Shown: piece after piece, positions 55,513 through 63,143 of the stretch
How positions within the stretch are numbered: the stretch's first letter is position 1
Layout: each line of letters starts with the position of its first letter
IMG/VR virus record: IMGVR_UViG_3300027969_000082
Span: 1 to 64,000 of that record
Length of the DNA stretch: 64,000 bases
Source of the DNA: a virus
Strand: one strand, 5' to 3'
Made by a program: the position numbers and the translations under genes
The notes under the pieces: generated by a model
What the model was told of the DNA's origin: nothing
Seen by the model: only the letters and a program-made list of their open reading frames with translations
The model's database searches: none

Positions 55513-58500
55513 ATGGCATTAAGTTCACCAGGCGTACAAGTCAGCGTAATTGACGAATCATTTTATACACCAGCAGAACCTGGCACAGTCCCTTTGATTG
55601 TGGTAGCAACAGCTGAGAACAAATCAAACGGCGGAGGCACCGGCATCGCCCCGGGAACACAAGTTGCCAACGACGGAACAGTGTATTTGCTAACAAGTCA
55701 GAAAGACCTAGCAGATACTTTTGGAGACCCAGTTTTCAAGACTGACTCTAATAACAACCCTATCCATGCAGGCGAGCAAAACGAATACGGTTTGCAAGCT
55801 GCCTACAGTTTACTAGGTGTTAGCAATCGTGCATTTGTAGTTAGAGCAAATGTTGATTTAGATCAACTAAATGCCAGCGCAGAAGCACCGTCAGCTAATC
55901 CAGCAAACGGTACATATTGGTTAGACACACAAAATACAGCATTTGGTATTTTTGAATGGAACGATGCACCAGCAGCAGCTGGCGGTCAAATGTTTGTCAA
56001 GAAGACACCGATTGTTATTACTGACACAAACAAGATCGATGGTGACATACCAAAGACCTCAGTTGGTGCAATCGGTGATTATGCAGTTGATGCTACACAA
56101 ACTCCAGTATCTATATTCCATAAAAATACTACAGGCGACTGGAATAAAGTTGGTAGTAATGACTGGCAATCAAGCATTCCTACAGTATCAGGTGCTGCAT
56201 TTACATCAGCTACAAATGGTCAAACATTCCTTATCAACACTAATAGTATTGCTATTAGCGTAGGCGGTGCAACCGGAATTGACGGAGTAGTTGAAGACAT
56301 CAACAATGCAAACATTGCTGGTATTACTGCATCCAAATTAAACAACAAAATTCAAATTTTCTCAACAAGCACATCAGTAGATATTGCTGCTGGTACAGCA
56401 TCTCTAACTAATCTTGGACTAACAGCTGGTGTATATGCTGCACCTAAACTAGCAATTGACAAGCACACGGCAGTTCCTCAATGGAAACATGCTTCTAATG
56501 CAGGAAACGTTGCTGCTACTGGTTCTGTCTGGATCAAGACTACTGAACCAAACGGTGGCGCACGTTGGAGAGTCAAGCGTTTTAATGCAGGCACTGCACT
56601 ATGGGAAGCAGCAGAAGCTCCTATATATTCAACAGCATCAGCAGCATTAAATGCATTAGATTCTGCAGGCGGCGGATTAAATCTAGCAGTTGGTACATTG
56701 TTTACACAGTCTAATTCGTACAGTGCCGATACAGCAGAAGCAGACTTTACGGTATATCGTCGTAAGGCGAGCGGAGCAACTACTATTACTTCAGCTGTAA
56801 TTACTGATACAACATTTGATGGCGCCGAAGGTTATAGATTTACTATTAAAGAAAGTACAGTTGGTTCAGCTACTATCTCTGGTGCAACAACAGTTGAGTT
56901 TAATACTGTTGCTACTGGTGCTGGAAAAGGCCTTGCTGATGCTGACCTTATTGCTAGTGCAATTAACGCCGCTGGTCTTACTAATGTGCAAGCGTCGATC
57001 GACAGTCAAAACCGCATAGTGATTACTCATTCTAAAGGCGGCGAAATGGCATTTGAGGACACGTACTACAATACCACAGGATTTATACCTGAATCAGGCC
57101 TTGGTGTTGCAGCTAATATGATTTCACTTGGTTCTCAAAAGTATATTGCTTCATTATGGGCACCATTAAGCTACACAGCAGGTATGGATGCTCCTATGGC
57201 ATTGGCAGCAGATGGCGCACTATGGTACAGTTCAGTAATTGACGAAATTGACATTATGATTCATGATGGTACTACATGGGTTGGTTATGCTAGTGTTGCT
57301 GGTACAGATCCAGCAGGTCCTATTGTAAGTGCTACTAAGCCTGATATGCAAAGTGATGAATCAGCATTAGTTACTGGCGATCTATGGATTGATACTAGCG
57401 ACATTGAAAACTTTCCAACTATCTACAAATATAATGCAGATTTAGCAGTAGGACAACGTTGGGTATTAGTCGACAAGACCGATCAAAGCACAGAAGATGG
57501 TATCTTATTTGCAGATGCTCGAGCAGGCGCAAATGGTGGATCAGCTACATCAGCACCAGACTCAACTATTGTTGAATTGCTAGATAGTGCTTTCTTAGAC
57601 TTCGATGCTCCAGATCCTGCACTATATCCAAAAGGTATGTTGCTATGGAATCTACGTCGTTCAGGATTTAACGTTAAGAAATTTGTACGCAACTATGTTG
57701 ACCTAGCTGGCGACAACGGTCGTCAAGGTGGCGCATCAATGGCTCTTTACTATCCACATCGTTGGGTAACTGAAAGTGCCAACCAAGCCGACGGTTCTGG
57801 TACATTTGGTCGTAAGGCACAACGTGCAGTGGTTGTACAAGCTCTACAGGCAACTGTAAATGCTAACCAAGACATCCGTGATGAAGAAAGCCGTGTGTTT
57901 AACTTAATTGCTTGCCCAGGTTATCCTGAGCTAATTGGTGAGTTAATCAGCTTAAACTACGATCGTGGTTTAACTGCATTCGTAGTTGGTGATACCCCTG
58001 CTCGTTTAACAGCCGATGCAACTAGTTTGTTAGCATGGGGCAATAACCTAAATGGCGCATTAGAAGACAACGATATTGGTGCAACTAGCTTTGACGAATA
58101 CATGGGTATGTTCTATCCATGGGGTTATACAAGCGACAACTTTGGTAACAATGTTGCTGTTCCTCCAAGCCACATGATCTTAAGAACTATTGCTCTAAAC
58201 GACCAAGTTGCTTATCCATGGTTTGCACCAGCAGGTGTACGTCGTGGTGGTATTACTAACGCAACAGCAGTTGGTTATATCAGCGGCGAAGGCGAGTTTA
58301 AATCAGTTGCACTAAACACTGGACAACGTGATACATTATATGAAGCAAAGATTAATCCTATTACATTCTTAACAGGTACAGGCCTAGTTAATTATGGTCA
58401 AAAGACACGTGCTCGCGCAGCAAGTAGCTTAGATCGTATTAACGTAGCACGTCTAGTTTGCTACTTACGTAGACAACTAAGTGCATTAGCTAAGCCATAT

Positions 58501-58752
58501 ATCTTTGAGCCAAACGATAAGGTAACTAGAGACCAGATCAAGAACGCAGTTGATGGATTGATGCTTGAGCTAGTTGGTCAACGTGCATTGTATGATTACG
58601 TAGTAGTTTGCGACGAATCTAACAATACTCCTTCAAGAGTTGATCGTAACGAACTATGGATTGATATTGCGATTGAGCCAGTTAAGGCAATTGAATTTAT
58701 CTACATTCCATTACGCTTGAAGAATACTGGCGAAATCGCCGCATTAGGTTAA
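55513..58752 (+). CDS. gp18: Tail sheath protein, gp18-like (enlarged)
   Basis: The start is the ATG at 55513 (MALSSPGVQVSVIDESFYTPAEPGTVP), with AGGAG upstream; this is the standard gp18 opening, and the longer frame runs into the promoter. The 1079-aa product (T4 gp18 is 659 aa) has the family's N- and C-terminal regions: LVVVATAENK-like strand, GLQAAYSLLGVSNRAFVVRAN, ESRVFNLIACPGYPELI, YPWFAPAGVRRGGI, RTRAASSLDRINVARLVCYLRRQL and a final IEPVKAIEFIYIPLRLK. A middle insertion (about residues 125-650) contains repeated 'G.[VL]W[IL][DK]T......[WI]..[FY]N' modules, which would project from the contractile sheath. Confidence 0.95.
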   Translation: MALSSPGVQVSVIDESFYTPAEPGTVPLIVVATAENKSNGGGTGIAPGTQVANDGTVYLLTSQKDLADTFGDPVFKTDSNNNPIHAGEQNEYGLQAAYSLLGVSNRAFVVRANVDLDQLNASAEAPSANPANGTYWLDTQNTAFGIFEWNDAPAAAGGQMFVKKTPIVITDTNKIDGDIPKTSVGAIGDYAVDATQTPVSIFHKNTTGDWNKVGSNDWQSSIPTVSGAAFTSATNGQTFLINTNSIAISVGGATGIDGVVEDINNANIAGITASKLNNKIQIFSTSTSVDIAAGTASLTNLGLTAGVYAAPKLAIDKHTAVPQWKHASNAGNVAATGSVWIKTTEPNGGARWRVKRFNAGTALWEAAEAPIYSTASAALNALDSAGGGLNLAVGTLFTQSNSYSADTAEADFTVYRRKASGATTITSAVITDTTFDGAEGYRFTIKESTVGSATISGATTVEFNTVATGAGKGLADADLIASAINAAGLTNVQASIDSQNRIVITHSKGGEMAFEDTYYNTTGFIPESGLGVAANMISLGSQKYIASLWAPLSYTAGMDAPMALAADGALWYSSVIDEIDIMIHDGTTWVGYASVAGTDPAGPIVSATKPDMQSDESALVTGDLWIDTSDIENFPTIYKYNADLAVGQRWVLVDKTDQSTEDGILFADARAGANGGSATSAPDSTIVELLDSAFLDFDAPDPALYPKGMLLWNLRRSGFNVKKFVRNYVDLAGDNGRQGGASMALYYPHRWVTESANQADGSGTFGRKAQRAVVVQALQATVNANQDIRDEESRVFNLIACPGYPELIGELISLNYDRGLTAFVVGDTPARLTADATSLLAWGNNLNGALEDNDIGATSFDEYMGMFYPWGYTSDNFGNNVAVPPSHMILRTIALNDQVAYPWFAPAGVRRGGITNATAVGYISGEGEFKSVALNTGQRDTLYEAKINPITFLTGTGLVNYGQKTRARAASSLDRINVARLVCYLRRQLSALAKPYIFEPNDKVTRDQIKNAVDGLMLELVGQRALYDYVVVCDESNNTPSRVDRNELWIDIAIEPVKAIEFIYIPLRLKNTGEIAALG

Positions 58753-58755
58753 TCC

Positions 58756-58763
58756 TATAAATA
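58756..58763 (+). promoter_or_regulatory. T4-type late promoter (TATAAATA) for the tube gene
   Basis: A perfect TATAAATA begins four bases after the sheath stop and 26 bases before the tube ATG, giving the tube gene separate high expression. Confidence 0.75.
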
Positions 58764-58781
58764 CTATACAGGAGCTATAAT

Positions 58782-59402
58782 ATGGCAATCGCAACACTAA
58801 ACAAATTTTCAGTACCACTAGCTGGTTCTCCACAGAACCAGGGTATGTTGATGCCAAAGTTAAAGTATCGTTTCCGCGTTACTTTACAAAACTTTGGTGT
58901 TGGCGGAAATACTACTGAAATCACTAAAATGGTAGTGGACTTCACTCGTCCTACTATCACTTTTGATGATATCACACTAGATACATACAACAGCAAGATC
59001 TTCATGGCTGGTAAGCATACATGGAGTGACGCTACTCTAAACGTTCGCGATGACGCTAACGGTAACGTAACAAAACTAGTAGGTGAACAACTACAGAAAC
59101 AATTCGACTTCTTCGAAATGTCATCTGCAGCATCTGCAGTTGACTATAAGTTCGTTACAGTTTGTGAAATCTTAGACGGTGGTAACGGTGCATTTACTCC
59201 TAATGTTCTAGAAACATGGGAATTATATGGCTGCTACTTAAAGGCTGCAAACTACAACAACGTAGCATACAATGCTAACGAAGCTGCTACTATTGCATTA
59301 ACAATCAAGTTTGATAATGCACAACAAACAGCTCAAGGCACAGGCGTTGGTACTAATGTTGGTTGGTCTGGTGCAAGTACACTAGCTACTGGCGTTAAGT
59401 AA
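58782..59402 (+). CDS. gp19: Tail tube protein, gp19-like
   Basis: The 206-aa product directly follows the sheath gene. It has the beta-barrel pattern of T4 gp19 (163 aa): a short basic start (LNKFSVPLAGSPQNQGMLMPKLKYRFRVTLQNFG), the TTEITKMVVDFTRPTITFDDITLDTYNSKIFMAGKHTW block, LQKQFDFFEMSSAASAVDYKFVTVCEILDGG, and VLETWELYGCYLKAANYNNVAYNANEAATIALTIKFDNA. Stacked hexamers form the inner tube. It has its own perfect late promoter and is closed by a strong terminator, as expected for a very abundant protein. Confidence 0.95.
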   Translation: MAIATLNKFSVPLAGSPQNQGMLMPKLKYRFRVTLQNFGVGGNTTEITKMVVDFTRPTITFDDITLDTYNSKIFMAGKHTWSDATLNVRDDANGNVTKLVGEQLQKQFDFFEMSSAASAVDYKFVTVCEILDGGNGAFTPNVLETWELYGCYLKAANYNNVAYNANEAATIALTIKFDNAQQTAQGTGVGTNVGWSGASTLATGVK

Positions 59403-59418
59403 TCTACTTAATAAGTAC

Positions 59419-59445
59419 AAAAAAGCAACTTCGGTTGCTTTTTTT
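59419..59445 (+). terminator. Rho-independent terminator after the tube gene
   Basis: A stem AAAAAAGCAAC / GTTGCTTTTTT with a TTCG loop, followed by T's, lies 17 bases after the tube stop. It is a textbook intrinsic terminator; the A-tract also pairs, so it may work for both strands. Confidence 0.9.
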
Positions 59446-59478
59446 GTGATTTGATTATATACCCAGTTAATTTAATTG

Positions 59479-59486
59479 GCTAAATA
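59479..59486 (+). promoter_or_regulatory. T4-type late promoter (GCTAAATA)
   Basis: GCTAAATA ends five bases before the ATG at 59492 (TTGTT between), leaving almost no leader and no ribosome site. The following gene may also use another start. Confidence 0.5.
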
Positions 59487-59491
59487 TTGTT

Positions 59492-60574
59492 ATGGCAAGT
59501 AAATCAATTGGTCAGTTTATAACTGATGTATCAAATCCTAAAGGCAATGTTGCCGACTTCCGTCATGCGGCAAGGATGTTTTCTGATGACAGTTTTAGAC
59601 TAGCCCCTAAAAGCAAGTTTAATTATCACGTGTCTTTTAGCATTGATACTAGAGCATTAAAAAGTTTAAATTTTGACTATCGACATAGAAATGAAATTAA
59701 TATGCTGGTTAAGAAATGTGAATTACCTAAATTTACAATTGCTACAGAAGTATTAAATCAGTACAACAGAAAAAAAATTGTACAAAATAAAGTTGACTAT
59801 TCTCCAATTAACATATCATTTCACGATGATCGATTAGGGGTTACTCGTCAACTATGGGAAAACTATTTTGCATATTATTATGCAGATTCTACAGTGGCTA
59901 AACGTGCAGGATCATATAATAGAACAGCAATGGCCGGATCGTCTTTTATTAAAACTCCGTATGGGTTTGACAATAACAGCAGTGTGCCTTTCTTTCAAAA
60001 GATTACCATTTATCAAATGGCCAATAAACAGTATGCCAGCTATACTCTAGTAAATCCGGTCATTACTGCATGGAATCATGATTCATTAGATTACGGATCG
60101 AGTGTTCCTGCAGAGCAATCAATGACTGTAGCGTATGAAGCGGTATCATACGATACTGGATATGTTAGTCAAGGCAATCCTCCGGGATTTGGTCAAGATC
60201 ACTATGATACATTGCCTAGCCCGTTAAAATTAGCAGGCGGATCTAGTAATAATCTTTTTGGTCCAGCAGGTGTATTAGCAGGCGCTGAATCAGTATTTGG
60301 AGCAGTTTCTAGTATGCTGTCTGATCCAAGTAGCGTAACTATTAATGATATATTGCGAACTGGTACGCAGGCAATTAACACTTATAACAGTGCTAAAAAT
60401 CTTAATATGGCTGCTGTAAGAAATGAACTAAGTACTGCTGGATATAATGCAGCAGTGACTGGTGCTAGATCAATAGCTAATCAACCTATTAGTGGATTAA
60501 CTAATTTTTCATTCCCATTAGGTGACGGTGGCGCACCTAATACTATAGCATCTCCACGTAATTTAGGACCGTAA
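59492..60574 (+). CDS. Tail-tube-fold protein, possibly baseplate tube initiator
   Basis: The 360-aa product has a tube-like core (about residues 40-235). FNYHVSFSIDTRA, INMLVKKCELPKFTIATEVLNQYNRKKIVQNKVDYSPINISFHDD and VFFQKITIYQM...SYTLVNPVITAWNHDSLDYG...SMTVAYEAVSYDTGYV follow the strand order of gp19-like proteins. A Gly/Ser/Ala-rich C-terminal tail of about 120 residues follows. In T4, gp48 and gp54 have this fold and start the tube on the baseplate, so that is a plausible role. It lies just after the tube gene under a separate late promoter and is coupled to the next gene by TAATG. Confidence 0.6.
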   Translation: MASKSIGQFITDVSNPKGNVADFRHAARMFSDDSFRLAPKSKFNYHVSFSIDTRALKSLNFDYRHRNEINMLVKKCELPKFTIATEVLNQYNRKKIVQNKVDYSPINISFHDDRLGVTRQLWENYFAYYYADSTVAKRAGSYNRTAMAGSSFIKTPYGFDNNSSVPFFQKITIYQMANKQYASYTLVNPVITAWNHDSLDYGSSVPAEQSMTVAYEAVSYDTGYVSQGNPPGFGQDHYDTLPSPLKLAGGSSNNLFGPAGVLAGAESVFGAVSSMLSDPSSVTINDILRTGTQAINTYNSAKNLNMAAVRNELSTAGYNAAVTGARSIANQPISGLTNFSFPLGDGGAPNTIASPRNLGP

Positions 60575-60951
60575 TGAGTACTACAATGAATTTACCTAGG
60601 GTAACTACCAGTAATGATAGTGCCGACCAAGTTAAAAGTTTCTTTGACAGATATTTCCAACATCAAGTTACATTTCCCAGTAATCAAATTGATGCTGTTT
60701 TAGGATATTTTTTAAAACGCGGATTTCAAGAAGAAGCTGCAAAAAGTACAAGCATTGTACTGTTAAATCAAGCCCGCATAGATAATATTCCAGTATTTCA
60801 ATTATTAGACACACTAAAAGGTCTTACTGATATACAGCTAAGTCAGGTTGTTACTGAAGTACTAAACATATACCGCGAGAAATCTTCGGCGTTAGGTTTC
60901 AAGATTTTGCAAACAGAAGAAACCATAGAAAGTCGAAATATTAAACCATAA
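60574..60951 (+). CDS. Conserved structural-module protein of unknown function
   Basis: The 125-aa product is predicted largely helical (QVKSFFDRYFQHQVTFPSNQIDAVLGYFLKRGFQEEAAKSTSIVLLNQA..., LSQVVTEVLNIYREKSS). Its frame overlaps both neighbours by TAATG, so it is translated with the tube-fold protein before it and gp4 after it. No enzymatic motif, signal or membrane segment is visible. A tail assembly factor or a minor virion protein would both fit the location. I do not recognise the family with confidence. Confidence 0.6.
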   Translation: MSTTMNLPRVTTSNDSADQVKSFFDRYFQHQVTFPSNQIDAVLGYFLKRGFQEEAAKSTSIVLLNQARIDNIPVFQLLDTLKGLTDIQLSQVVTEVLNIYREKSSALGFKILQTEETIESRNIKP

Positions 60952-61388
60952 TGAGTCGATTTGCTCAAGGTAAATTCACAATAACTAACCCAGACAAATA
61001 TGTAGGAAATAAACTTCCAACATATCGCAGCTCTTGGGAATGGCACTTTATGCGATTCTGTGACCAAGATCCTCGCATAATGAAATGGGCCAGTGAAGCT
61101 ATTAAAATCCCCTACAAAGATCCATTTACCGGCAAGGGCACAGTATATGTACCTGATTTTTTCATACAATATGCAGATGCTAAGGGTAAGATGCAAGTTG
61201 AACTTATTGAAGTAAAACCACAGAATCAAACAGTATTTGAAAAAGTGGGCAAGAATAAACATAATCAATTACAGTTTGCAAAAAATCAAGTGAAGTGGCG
61301 AGCAGCATATGAATGGTGCGCAAAACAAGGCATAAAATTTAGAGTTTTAAATGAACAAGACTTATTCCACAATGGCAAAGTGAGATAA
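60951..61388 (+). CDS. gp4: Head completion nuclease-like protein, gp4-like
   Basis: The 145-aa product matches the T4 gp4 (gp50/65) head-completion protein: FTITNPDKYVGNKLPTYRSSWEW at residues 9-31, MKWASEAIKIPY, then the restriction-nuclease-like motif PDF (D69) ... ELIEVKP (E87, K89), and YEWCAKQGIKFRVLNEQDLF. The D...ExK arrangement is that of small endonuclease-fold proteins. In T4 it acts late, on filled heads, before tail joining. It starts on the last base of the preceding stop (TAATG) and is eight bases before the small terminase gene. Confidence 0.85.
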   Translation: MSRFAQGKFTITNPDKYVGNKLPTYRSSWEWHFMRFCDQDPRIMKWASEAIKIPYKDPFTGKGTVYVPDFFIQYADAKGKMQVELIEVKPQNQTVFEKVGKNKHNQLQFAKNQVKWRAAYEWCAKQGIKFRVLNEQDLFHNGKVR

Positions 61389-61396
61389 GTATTATT

Positions 61397-61876
61397 ATGA
61401 AAAAACTTGAAGAAATCCTAAACTTGCCCGAAAGCAAAAAAACTATTAAAAAAGCTGAGAAAGAAAAAGCTGACGAAGTAGCACAACCGTTTCTTCGTGA
61501 CATGTCAGAATTTGACAAAATTGCTGCTAGTTTGCCTGCTGTTAAAGGGTTAGGAGATGCGGCAGATGCTGAGTTTGATGCACTAGCACAGCGAGCCACA
61601 GACGCCTACGATGACCTTATGGATCTAGGTATGAACGTCGAAGCACGTTACAGCGGACGTATATTTGAAGTTGCAGGCGGCATGTTAAAAAATGCTATTG
61701 ATGCTAAAGCAGCTAAAATTGACAAGAAACTTAAGATGATTGAATTGCAACTTAAGAAACAAAAACTTGATCAAGACGCAGGAGATAGTGACGGCGGCAT
61801 AGATGTTACTGGTACTGGCGTGATCGTATCAGACCGTAATAGTTTGATCGAAAAACTAAAAAATATGAATAAATAA
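61397..61876 (+). CDS. gp16: Terminase small subunit, gp16-like
   Basis: The 159-aa product is similar in length to T4 gp16 (164 aa) and has the same layout: a short N-terminal motif (LEEILNLPESKK), a central pair of long helices (ALAQRATDAYDDLMDLGMNVEARYSGRIFEVAGGMLKNAIDAKAAKIDKKLKMIELQLKKQ, which would form the oligomerising coiled coil), and a C-terminal ending VTGTGVIVSDRNSLIEKLKNM that parallels the 'TVFMGSPTELMDEI' tail of T4. It recognises DNA and stimulates the large terminase, encoded 1.3 kb downstream. A late promoter for the next gene overlaps its stop. Confidence 0.75.
   Translation: MKKLEEILNLPESKKTIKKAEKEKADEVAQPFLRDMSEFDKIAASLPAVKGLGDAADAEFDALAQRATDAYDDLMDLGMNVEARYSGRIFEVAGGMLKNAIDAKAAKIDKKLKMIELQLKKQKLDQDAGDSDGGIDVTGTGVIVSDRNSLIEKLKNMNK
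61868..61875 (+). promoter_or_regulatory. T4-type late promoter (AATAAATA)
   Basis: AATAAATAAT overlaps the stop codon of the small terminase gene and stands 19 bases before the next ATG, with ATCAGGAC as a weak ribosome site. Confidence 0.5.
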
Positions 61877-61893
61877 TACATCAGGACTTCAAT

Positions 61894-62496
61894 ATGAAAT
61901 CGTTTACAGAATACTTAATGGAAAGCAAAGAAGAGAAGAAATACTCTTTTAAAATTAAAATCGCCGGAGATCTTCCAGAGAACTGCGAAGATGTTATGGA
62001 AACTGCTTTACAAAAATATCAAGTAGCTAAGTTTACAAAGACTAAGACTACCCCTATACAAGCTAAACTTCGTGACTTTCCTACAATGGAAAATGCACAG
62101 GTTAGTATTTTTGATGTTGAATTAGAATATCCAACAACTAGTGCTGTATTAACTAGCTACATGTTAGAGCAAACTGGCCTAACAGCTGAACGTATTAAAG
62201 TGCGTAGTCCATTGGAAGATGCAGAAAGCGAATTAAATGCAGAGCATCTTGAAGTTGATAACAAAGCACTATTGACACAAGATTACCAAAAAGAAAATAA
62301 TCAAAATACTGTTGGTGACAAAGGCGTTAGTAACTTTCTTAAAGACCTAGCAAAGATTAGAAAAGAACAAGTACAATACAAAGGTGTAAACGATGCTATC
62401 CTAGCAAAAAAGGCACCTAAAGAAAAAGCACAAGATCAAGCTAAACCAAGTGCTGGCACAAGTCCAATAGGTTCTGCTAAAGGAAAAACAAAATGA
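61894..62496 (+). CDS. Conserved T4-like phage protein with capsid-targeting-like N-terminus
   Basis: The 200-aa product begins MKSFTEYLME/S, which matches the T4 capsid-targeting signal MKTYQEFIAE/A in length and in the (L/I)-x-E cleavage rule. The middle part is an alpha/beta domain (YSFKIKIAGDLPENCEDVMETALQKYQVAKFTKTKTTPIQAKLRDFPTMENAQVSIFDVELEYPTT). The C-terminal third is Lys/Glu/Gln-rich and disordered. It sits between the terminase genes and overlaps the next gene by ATGA. Similar proteins are present in marine T4-like phages to my recollection, without known function. A prohead core or internal protein is possible. Confidence 0.6.
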   Translation: MKSFTEYLMESKEEKKYSFKIKIAGDLPENCEDVMETALQKYQVAKFTKTKTTPIQAKLRDFPTMENAQVSIFDVELEYPTTSAVLTSYMLEQTGLTAERIKVRSPLEDAESELNAEHLEVDNKALLTQDYQKENNQNTVGDKGVSNFLKDLAKIRKEQVQYKGVNDAILAKKAPKEKAQDQAKPSAGTSPIGSAKGKTK

Positions 62497-63086
62497 ACTT
62501 TAACGAATTAATGCAAAAAATGCGTGACTTAGATGCTCCAGTTAGTGAAGAATTAAAAGGTGGCCAGAAGAAACTAGATGTTGACAAAGATGGCGACATT
62601 GAAGCGGACGATTTAAAAGACCTACGTGATAAAAAAGTTGATGAAGAAGTTGTTGATGAGTGCGGTATGATGCCTCCTATGGGTGGACCTGGACAACAAG
62701 ATTCTATTAGTGCAAACATTAGCATGAATGCTAGTGGCGCCGGTGGCATACGAGACTTAATGGCTATCTTACACAACATTGAGAACGGTAGTAGCGCACA
62801 TAGTGGGGATGAGCACGATATGGCCGTTGCAATTGATACTATGGACGAACCAGAGCCACTACTTGGTATGGACGAAGCAGAAGGTGGTGGATTTGATCAC
62901 GCAAGCACAACTCCTAATCCACAAATAGCTCCATTAGGTGCTGCATTTCCAAAAGGCAATGATATTTCTAGTCATGGCAACAATGAAAGACCTAAAGTAA
63001 ATGGTGGCGGTAATCCTTATTCCGTAACTGCTGAAAGTTTAATTCCAAGACTTAGCTCTTTATATCACGAAGTAAAAAGTCGTTAA
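62493..63086 (+). CDS. Acidic protein with an EF-hand-like loop, unknown function
   Basis: The 197-aa product carries KKLDVDKDGDIEADDLKDLRDKK near residues 27-49: D-x-D-x-D-G-x-I-x-x-x-D is a canonical EF-hand calcium loop. The rest is acidic, Gly/Pro/Met-rich and probably disordered (CGMMPPMGGPGQQDS, EPEPLLGMDEAEGG). It is translated from an ATGA overlap with the previous gene and is followed by a terminator. I do not know its function; location between terminase subunits and the EF-hand loop common in marine phage structural proteins suggest a virion or assembly role. Confidence 0.6.
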   Translation: MNFNELMQKMRDLDAPVSEELKGGQKKLDVDKDGDIEADDLKDLRDKKVDEEVVDECGMMPPMGGPGQQDSISANISMNASGAGGIRDLMAILHNIENGSSAHSGDEHDMAVAIDTMDEPEPLLGMDEAEGGGFDHASTTPNPQIAPLGAAFPKGNDISSHGNNERPKVNGGGNPYSVTAESLIPRLSSLYHEVKSR

Positions 63087-63103
63087 TTAGCTATAAGCTA
63101 CTC

Positions 63104-63129
63104 AAAGAGGCCCAGGTGGCCTCTTTTTT
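63104..63129 (+). terminator. Rho-independent terminator before the large terminase gene
   Basis: AAAGAGGCC / GGCCTCTTT pair in a 9-bp stem with a five-base loop (CAGGT), followed by a run of T's to 63129. It ends the unit begun upstream and is 15 bases before the large terminase ATG. Confidence 0.85.
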
Positions 63130-63143
63130 ATTGTAAATAAAAG

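Noticed and set aside
60843-61268. Antisense 141-aa frame over gp4
   Set aside because: gp4 motifs are clear on the plus strand and the antisense frame has no ribosome site or homologous pattern.
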